NCBI RefSeq assembly: GCF_001438845.1
Contig: NZ_JQCL01000013.1
Location: 1-37,119 of the forward strand
Source: Lactiplantibacillus xiangfangensis
GTDB taxonomy: Bacteria > Bacillota > Bacilli > Lactobacillales > Lactobacillaceae
Direction of reading: 5' to 3'
Length of the DNA stretch: 37,119 bases
Position 1 is the first letter of the stretch, and each line of letters opens with the position of its first letter. Shown here in pieces: positions 32,610-37,119 of the stretch. The translations under genes and the position numbers were made by a program. The notes under the pieces were generated by a model, which had not been told where the DNA came from, did no database searches, and saw only the letters and a list, made by a program, of their open reading frames with translations.

Positions 32610-33380
32610 ATGCCAAGACATTTAAAGAGACGGCAACGACGACCATGGTCGTTGATCCTTATTGTTGTGGTACTTTTTGGGGTCATTGGCTTTACAATTA
32701 CGCAGGGGTCGGACTGGATCGACGCATCTTTTGCTAACCGGTCATCGGCTAAACCGACTGCAAAAGCGCAGCCACAAAAGAAAGTTAATCAGGTCATGCT
32801 CGACGTGCCGCTAGTTAATCAGATGACGGCACCGAGTTTGTATAATGGTTGTGAAGTGACGTCGCTAGCGATGATGATGAACTACTACCACATTAATGTG
32901 ACTAAAAATCAGCTAGCGGACCATTTGACAAGTGTGCCCATTACTTATGATAACGGGCAACACGGTAATCCGAATTATGGGTTTGTTGGGGATATCAATG
33001 GTAATGACCCTGGTCTGGGCGTTTACCATGGCCCTATTTATAAGGTTGCTAAGACGCAAACGAGTCACGTTAAGGATCTGAGCGGAGCTAGTTTTGATGC
33101 TGTGATTAAACAGTTGGAAGCTGGCCGCCCGGTTTGGACGGTTACGACGGTTGCGTTTGCGCCGGTTAGTTCAATGGAAAACTGGCAGACACCACAAGGC
33201 TCAGTCAAGGTTACATATGACGTACATAGCGTTGTCATTGTTGGCTTTAATCGTGCAAAGCAAAAAATCTACATCAATAATCCTTATGGTGAAAAACAGC
33301 AGGCCGTTGATTGGCAAGACTTCCAGGCTGCCTACAAGCAGATGGGTCAGCAAGCCATTGTGTTAACTTTGAACCATTAA
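32610..33380 (+). CDS. membrane-anchored C39-like (papain-fold) peptidase
   Basis: Protein of 256 residues with basic N-terminus, one membrane helix (SLILIVVVLFGVIGFTITQG) and an extracellular C39_2-type domain. Catalytic candidates are Cys81 in YNGCEVTS, His206 in DVHSVVIVGF and Asn/Asp in NNPYG. It resembles YvpB-like proteins, which lack the ABC transporter part of true bacteriocin-processing C39 peptidases; the substrate is unknown. It is divergent from the AgrC-like kinase. GTGGAAAG precedes the ATG. Confidence 0.88.
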   Translation: MPRHLKRRQRRPWSLILIVVVLFGVIGFTITQGSDWIDASFANRSSAKPTAKAQPQKKVNQVMLDVPLVNQMTAPSLYNGCEVTSLAMMMNYYHINVTKNQLADHLTSVPITYDNGQHGNPNYGFVGDINGNDPGLGVYHGPIYKVAKTQTSHVKDLSGASFDAVIKQLEAGRPVWTVTTVAFAPVSSMENWQTPQGSVKVTYDVHSVVIVGFNRAKQKIYINNPYGEKQQAVDWQDFQAAYKQMGQQAIVLTLNH

Positions 33381-33396
33381 ACGAAAAAACAAAGTG

Positions 33397-33440
33397 AAAA
33401 GGTCGTTCAGAAATGTTAAATGTTTCTGAACGACCTTTTT
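33397..33440 (+). terminator. terminator of the C39-like gene
   Basis: AAAAGGTCGTTCAGAAA pairs with TTTCTGAACGACCTTTTT, a 16-bp stem ending in Ts. Confidence 0.9.
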
Positions 33441-33781
33441 GTGTCTGACTTCCAGATTTTTTTGGTTGCAATGGGAATTTGTTAACAAGCTGTAACTTAA
33501 TTGCAATCGAATTGAAGTCGTTTTTCAGAAAAAAAGCGTTTATGATAAAAGAGTATATAAATATTAAAATAATCATGAATAGATTAACTGTTCTGGTAAG
33601 CTTAGTTGCCACAAATTCTGATAAATTCAGCTATTGCCATATATTTTTTGATATTATAGTATAAATGCGGTCGTGTACGGGAAACGGTATTATAAGTTGA
33701 CCTATACCGGGGACTGCTGGTGAACAGGGGCACAAGCAACATCATTGTTCAGTGTTTGTAAAAATAGGGAGGACATTTTTT
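33441..33781 (+). promoter_or_regulatory. promoter and long leader of the secreted-protein gene
   Basis: TTGCCA (33634-33639) and TAGTAT (33657-33662) are 17 bases apart, giving a leader of about 110 bases. The leader contains two hairpins, CGGTAT/ATACCG (33685-33709) and TGAACA/TGTTCA (33721-33751), then GGGAGG before the ATG. 33441-33630 is AT-rich with nothing supportable. Confidence 0.45.
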
Positions 33782-34447
33782 ATGGATTTTAAGCGCAAAG
33801 TTAAATTAGGTATCGCAACTGCCACCGGTGCGCTGGTGTTAGGCTTAGTTGCCGTACCATCAGTGAACCACGTGTTGCACGCAGCTTCTAATAACGTTAG
33901 TTCGGTGAGTCAAACGGCGGCACCAACGAATGTAAAAGCTACGAATCAAACGGTCAGTGCGAAGAGCGCTAGCGGAACTAAGTCAAATTATAGTGTTAAG
34001 TATGTTAAGGCTGGCACTAACGCAACTACTGCTACATACAAGAATACGGACTATAACACCAAGAGTGACGCCAAGAATCAAGTGAACTATCTTGGTGCGA
34101 CTCAGGGTGATACGGTTAAGTTGGATAATGGTGAAACGGCAACGGTTCAAGGAACTATGGGCCGGATCTACGTTCACTGGAATACTGGCAATTGGTCCGT
34201 TACAACGATTGCTAACACGGAAGACGTTGCTAAAGATCCAGCTAAGTTTGCCAACCAAGTAAATAATCAGATTCAAAAACAAGATTTAACGGATAAGAGT
34301 GTTACGAACGGTGCGGTCACGGTGTACAATCAAAGCCAATCAGGACAAGCTAACACTGTTAAGTGGCAAAAAGCGGACAAAGTGTCGCAAGTTCAAGGCC
34401 AACAAGCAAATACGGTCATTAAGATTGCAGCGGATGCCAAAAACTAG
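33782..34447 (+). CDS. secreted protein of unknown function
   Basis: Protein of 221 residues. The N-terminus MDFKRKVKLGIATATGALVLGLVAVPSVNHVLHAA is a signal peptide, probably cut after HAA. The mature part is rich in Asn, Thr, Val, Gln and Lys, with little hydrophobic clustering, no cysteine and no LPxTG, LysM or WxL motif, so it should be released or loosely bound. A central stretch DNGETATVQGTMGRIYVHWNTGNWSVT looks like a compact beta domain. I do not recognise the family. The ATG at 33782 follows GGGAGG at 8 bases; an upstream in-frame start adds 10 residues. Confidence 0.8.
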   Translation: MDFKRKVKLGIATATGALVLGLVAVPSVNHVLHAASNNVSSVSQTAAPTNVKATNQTVSAKSASGTKSNYSVKYVKAGTNATTATYKNTDYNTKSDAKNQVNYLGATQGDTVKLDNGETATVQGTMGRIYVHWNTGNWSVTTIANTEDVAKDPAKFANQVNNQIQKQDLTDKSVTNGAVTVYNQSQSGQANTVKWQKADKVSQVQGQQANTVIKIAADAKN

Positions 34448-34458
34448 TCAATCAATGT

Positions 34459-34486
34459 AGCTTAGGTGTTAGGCCTAAGCTTTTTT
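34459..34486 (+). terminator. terminator of the secreted-protein gene
   Basis: AGCTTAGG pairs with CCTAAGCT, followed by six Ts. Confidence 0.9.
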
Positions 34487-34503
34487 GATCCCTTAAAACA
34501 GGA

Positions 34504-34532
34504 TTGACTTTTAGCGTGGCAGTGCTTATCAT
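34504..34532 (+). promoter_or_regulatory. tyrS promoter
   Basis: TTGACT (34504-34509) and TATCAT (34527-34532), 17-base spacer; transcription should start near 34539, at the 5' end of the T-box. Confidence 0.75.
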
Positions 34533-34538
34533 GTTAGA

Positions 34539-34768
34539 TAATAATTAAAAGTAGTGATCTTTAATTAGTAGTGGCTAACCCAACAGTTAAGCGACTCGGT
34601 GGATGGTGCGAACCGAGCTGTGGTTAGACACGAATTACATGAAGTGAACTGCCAATCGGCCGGATGATTTTCGTTATCAATCAATGAGCGATCACGTTAA
34701 GCGTGATAACTTGGGTGGTAACGCGGAAAAACTCGTCCCTGTTGTATAGACAGGGACGAGTTTTTTGT
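34539..34768 (+). promoter_or_regulatory. T-box riboswitch (tyrosine specifier UAC)
   Basis: The conserved T-box TGGGTGGTAACGCGG is at 34712-34726. ATCACG-CGTGAT (34691-34707) is the stem before it. The terminator ACTCGTCCCTG/CAGGGACGAGT with a T-run is at 34731-34767. The likely specifier codon is TAC at 34636-34638 in CGAATTACATGAAG, matching tyrosine and the gene downstream. Uncharged tRNA-Tyr should bind and favour the antiterminator, letting tyrS be read. Confidence 0.92.
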
Positions 34769-34801
34769 TTTTATTCGGACCTTAACTTAGGAGGAAAACA
34801 C

Positions 34802-36058
34802 ATGAACATTATTGACGATTTAAAGTGGCGCGGCGCAATCAATCAACAAACTGATGAAGCTGGTCTTAAAGAACTAACTGAAAAGCAGTCAGTTGCATTG
34901 TACTGTGGGATTGATCCAACTGGTGATAGTATGCATATTGGGCATTTGATTCCCTTTATGATTTTGAAACGGTTCCAGTTAGCTGGTCATCATCCATACG
35001 TGGTTGTTGGTGGTGGGACTGGTTCCATCGGTGATCCTTCAGGTAAGAACTCCGAACGGAAACTACAAACGATGGACCAAGTTAAACATAACCAAGACGG
35101 CCTGAACGCTCAGATGCACAAGTTGTTTGGTTCTGACAAAAACTTCTCAATTGTAAATAACTACGACTGGTTATCAAAGATTTCATTACTAGACTTTTTA
35201 CGTGATTACGGGAAGTTGTTCAGTGTGAACAACATGTTGAACAAAGAAGTTGTGGCTAGTCGCTTGGAAGTTGGTATCTCATACACCGAATTTACTTACC
35301 AGATTCTTCAATCCGTGGACTTTTTACACCTTTACCGTTCAGAACACGTTCAGTTACAAATTGGTGGTGCTGACCAGTGGGGCAACATCACGGCCGGAAC
35401 GGACTTGATTCACCGTTTGGAAGGTAACGACGCAAAGGCATATGGTTTAACGATTCCGTTACTATTGAAGGCTGATGGTACGAAGTTTGGTAAGACGGCT
35501 GGTGGTGCCGTTTGGTTAAACCCTGAACGGACGTCACCTTACGAATTTTACCAATTCTGGATTAACCAAGATGACCGTGACGTGGTCAAATACCTCAAGT
35601 ACTTTACGTTCTTAAGTCATGAAGAGATTGATCGATTGGCTGAAACGGTGAAGACTGCGCCTGAAAAACGGGAAGCGCAACGGCGCTTAGCTGAAGAAGT
35701 TACGGAATTTGTCCATGGCAAAGAAGCCGTTGTGGAAGCTGAAAACATCACTAAGGCACTATTTACCGGGGATGTTCAGAATTTAAACGCCGATGAAATT
35801 GAACAAGGCTTTAAAGGAGTACCTTCTGCAGACGTTACTGCTGAAAAGCAAAACATCGTCTTGTGGTTAGTGGATGCAACTAAGTTTGAACCATCACGGC
35901 GTCAAGCACGTGAGGATATTCAAAATGGTGCAATTCGGATTAATGGTGAAAAGGTTACTGACTTGGATGCTGAAATTGATCCAACGGCAGCGTTTGACGG
36001 TAAGTTTGTCATTGTCCGTCGTGGGAAGAAGCGTTACTTCTTAGCACGTGTTAAATAA
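34802..36058 (+). CDS. tyrS: tyrosyl-tRNA synthetase
   Basis: Attaches tyrosine to tRNA-Tyr in the cytoplasm. The 418-residue protein has the class I signature HIGH at residues 45-48 (SMHIGHLIPF) and a KMSKS-loop variant KFGKT at 228-232, as in bacterial TyrRS of the TyrS type. YCGIDPT and QIGGADQWGNI form the tyrosine-binding region, and the C-terminal 70 residues carry an S4 RNA-binding domain (ARRQAREDIQNGAIRINGEKV). The ATG at 34802 follows AGGAGG. It is regulated by the T-box upstream. Confidence 0.98.
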   Translation: MNIIDDLKWRGAINQQTDEAGLKELTEKQSVALYCGIDPTGDSMHIGHLIPFMILKRFQLAGHHPYVVVGGGTGSIGDPSGKNSERKLQTMDQVKHNQDGLNAQMHKLFGSDKNFSIVNNYDWLSKISLLDFLRDYGKLFSVNNMLNKEVVASRLEVGISYTEFTYQILQSVDFLHLYRSEHVQLQIGGADQWGNITAGTDLIHRLEGNDAKAYGLTIPLLLKADGTKFGKTAGGAVWLNPERTSPYEFYQFWINQDDRDVVKYLKYFTFLSHEEIDRLAETVKTAPEKREAQRRLAEEVTEFVHGKEAVVEAENITKALFTGDVQNLNADEIEQGFKGVPSADVTAEKQNIVLWLVDATKFEPSRRQAREDIQNGAIRINGEKVTDLDAEIDPTAAFDGKFVIVRRGKKRYFLARVK

Positions 36059-36073
36059 GACTAATGTTTAATT

Positions 36074-36103
36074 GGCTGGACCCTTGGCGGTTCGGCCTTT
36101 TTT
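36074..36103 (+). terminator. terminator of tyrS
   Basis: GGCTGGACC pairs with GGTTCGGCC through nine pairs including two G-U, followed by six Ts. Confidence 0.8.
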
Positions 36104-36179
36104 GATGTTTTAATGACAATTTGTAGTAGAATTAAAACCATCGATGGGGACGGTGTAGTGAAGGGGTAAACTAGAGAGG

Positions 36180-36704
36180 ATGAGTCATTTGGCAGGACAA
36201 CAGCATCAAAAGGTTACCACGAGGCTAGTCACGACTTTGGGAATCTTAATTGCAGCAACGGTCGTGATTTCCTTGTTTTTTCATATCCCAGTTCCACTGA
36301 CGCACGGCTATATCAACTTGTGTGACGCGGGCATCTTTATTGCGGCGTTATTGTTTGGCCGGCGTGGTGGTGCAATTGTGGGTGGCGCTAGTGGGCTATT
36401 GTTGGACTTATTATTAGGATATTCGCAGTATATGATCTTTTCGTTAATCGTACACGGGTTGGAAGGCTGGATTGCTGGACAATTCGGTGCGGGTCAACGA
36501 AAGGGACGTCAAGTCGTCGTTTTGGGGGTAGCGGTTGTTGTGATGGTAACGGGGTACTTTATTTCTGATTCCATTATGTATACCGTTGCGACGGGACTGA
36601 TTGGAATTCCAACGAACCTCATCCAAGGTGTTGTGGGCGGCTTGATTGCTTTTCCAGTAGTTACGCAGGTTAAGCGGCACGTCAAAACTGAATTTAATGC
36701 CTAG
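36180..36704 (+). CDS. ECF transporter S component (HmpT/PdxU-like)
   Basis: Membrane subunit of 174 residues with about six helices that would bind a vitamin-type substrate and dock on a shared ECF module. HIPVPLTHGYINLCDAGIFIAALLFG and GAIVGGASGLLLDLLLGY follow the S-component pattern of the HmpT/PdxU group; thiamine-precursor or pyridoxine-type substrates are possible but not shown. GAGAGG touches the ATG at 36180, too close to work, whereas a TTG at 36189 would be 9 bases away; the true start may be that TTG. It has its own gap from tyrS and may not be co-regulated. Confidence 0.85.
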   Translation: MSHLAGQQHQKVTTRLVTTLGILIAATVVISLFFHIPVPLTHGYINLCDAGIFIAALLFGRRGGAIVGGASGLLLDLLLGYSQYMIFSLIVHGLEGWIAGQFGAGQRKGRQVVVLGVAVVVMVTGYFISDSIMYTVATGLIGIPTNLIQGVVGGLIAFPVVTQVKRHVKTEFNA

Positions 36705-36734
36705 TCTGGTGAATCATATTAAGACTGCAGTTTC

Positions 36735-36767
36735 AGGAACTGACCCAGAAGTGGTCAGTTCCTTTTT
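36735..36767 (+). terminator. terminator of the ECF gene
   Basis: AGGAACTGACC pairs perfectly with GGTCAGTTCCT, followed by Ts. Confidence 0.9.
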
Positions 36768-36832
36768 ATGTGGAAATGAGCGTGTTTAGTCAGATGGTTT
36801 TACATAATTATGAAAAACGTCGTAAAAAATCA

Positions 36833-37031
36833 TTGACAGTTTCATATTAGCTTGGTATATTAGTAAACGTTGTTGCAACGGACGACGACCGGTTAATTAA
36901 AAATTGTTGTTGACAATGATTTTGTTAATTGGTATGATTGTTCTCGTTGTCACAAGACAACTTAACGTTTGAAGCCAAGTTGAACAGCTTGAAAAAAAGT
37001 TGTTGACGGTAAGCGCTTTAAATGCTATGAT
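36833..37031 (+). promoter_or_regulatory. three tandem rRNA promoters
   Basis: Three promoters, each with a 17-base spacer: TTGACA-TATATT (36833-36838, 36856-36861), TTGACA-TATGAT (36910-36915, 36933-36938) and TTGACG-TATGAT (37003-37008, 37026-37031). The sequence ahead of the first is A/T-rich like an UP element. No gene lies between them and the window end. Confidence 0.85.
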
Positions 37032-37119
37032 GATTAAGCTGCATGAGGGAAACCGAAGCAGTCAATTAGACCTTTGAAAACTGAACAAAGTTTCGACAAA
37101 TCAAATGTGTAGGGTCTCT
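37032..37119 (+). other. 5' leader of an rRNA operon (16S beyond the edge)
   Basis: Contains GACCTTTGAAAACTGAACAA (37069-37088), the boxA-like leader text found just ahead of 16S genes in lactobacilli. The 16S gene itself is not in the window. Confidence 0.8.

Noticed and set aside
33479-33664. Short frame ending near the promoter of the secreted-protein gene
   Set aside because: AT-rich, no ribosome binding site, overlaps the promoter, product unlike any protein.
34703-34801. N-terminal extension of tyrS
   Set aside because: It would run through the T-box terminator; AGGAGG and homology place the start at 34802.
1-37119. CRISPR array, insertion sequence, prophage or attachment site
   Set aside because: No regularly spaced direct repeats, transposase, integrase or phage genes were seen; the recurring intergenic elements have no coding capacity.

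Overview
This window looks like chromosome from a lactobacillus of the Lactiplantibacillus plantarum group. The basis is gene content and style: a GtfA/GtfB-type glycosyltransferase pair beside a LysM protein with an Ala/Ser/Thr-rich linker, a DUF4811-MFS pair, YueI, an AgrC-like kinase, a T-box ahead of tyrS, moderate GC, AGGAGG-type ribosome binding sites, and an rRNA promoter/leader of lactobacillus type at the right edge. No phage, insertion sequence, CRISPR array or tRNA was seen.

Layout. 1-325 is a non-coding edge with short repeats. 326-3004 (minus) holds a NatAB-like ABC exporter and the alkylation-repair enzyme Ogt; Ogt is divergent from the AdaA-type regulator at 3145-3684, so the two form a compact adaptive-response locus. 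3859-8281 is a cell-surface block: a secreted LysM/transglycosylase-like protein (minus) and gtfA-gtfB (plus). 8347-10327 is a divergent LysR/YeiH pair. 10392-14546 has a DUF4811-MFS efflux operon, a HAD hydrolase and a second MFS carrier. 14770-17847 has an auxin-efflux-type carrier, a YczE-like membrane protein and a NapA-type Na+/H+ antiporter behind a terminator-like leader hairpin. 18029-21506 has a RibD/DHFR-like reductase and a type II P-type ATPase. 21818-24998 has a nucleoside hydrolase coupled to an ECF S component, a MerR-TipAS regulator and a TMEM175-type channel. 25195-30753 has a MacB-type ABC exporter, YagU, a GltP-type symporter, a DUF554 protein and YueI. 30844-34447 has an AgrC-like histidine kinase with no response regulator beside it, a membrane-anchored C39-like peptidase and a small secreted protein. 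34504-36704 has T-box-tyrS and an ECF S component. 36833-37119 is three tandem rRNA promoters and the leader of an rRNA operon whose genes lie beyond the edge.

The most striking unexplained structure is a family of bipartite hairpin repeats. Five copies or derivatives occur (about 3741, 14738, 17931, 24999 and 30041), all between convergent genes: five of the seven convergent junctions hold one and no other gap does. One end (AGAGTGGG) abuts or supplies the stop codon of a neighbouring gene in three copies. The outer arms and an internal-loop motif are conserved, while the inner stem varies with base-pair compensation between copies. The G-U wobbles point to one particular RNA strand. It is the best candidate for an undescribed RNA or mobile element here. 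Other leads are the attenuator ahead of the antiporter, a folded RNA candidate at 14560-14677, a structured leader before the nucleoside hydrolase, two MerR-style 19-bp-spacer promoters, and a perfect inverted repeat around the ogt -10 box.
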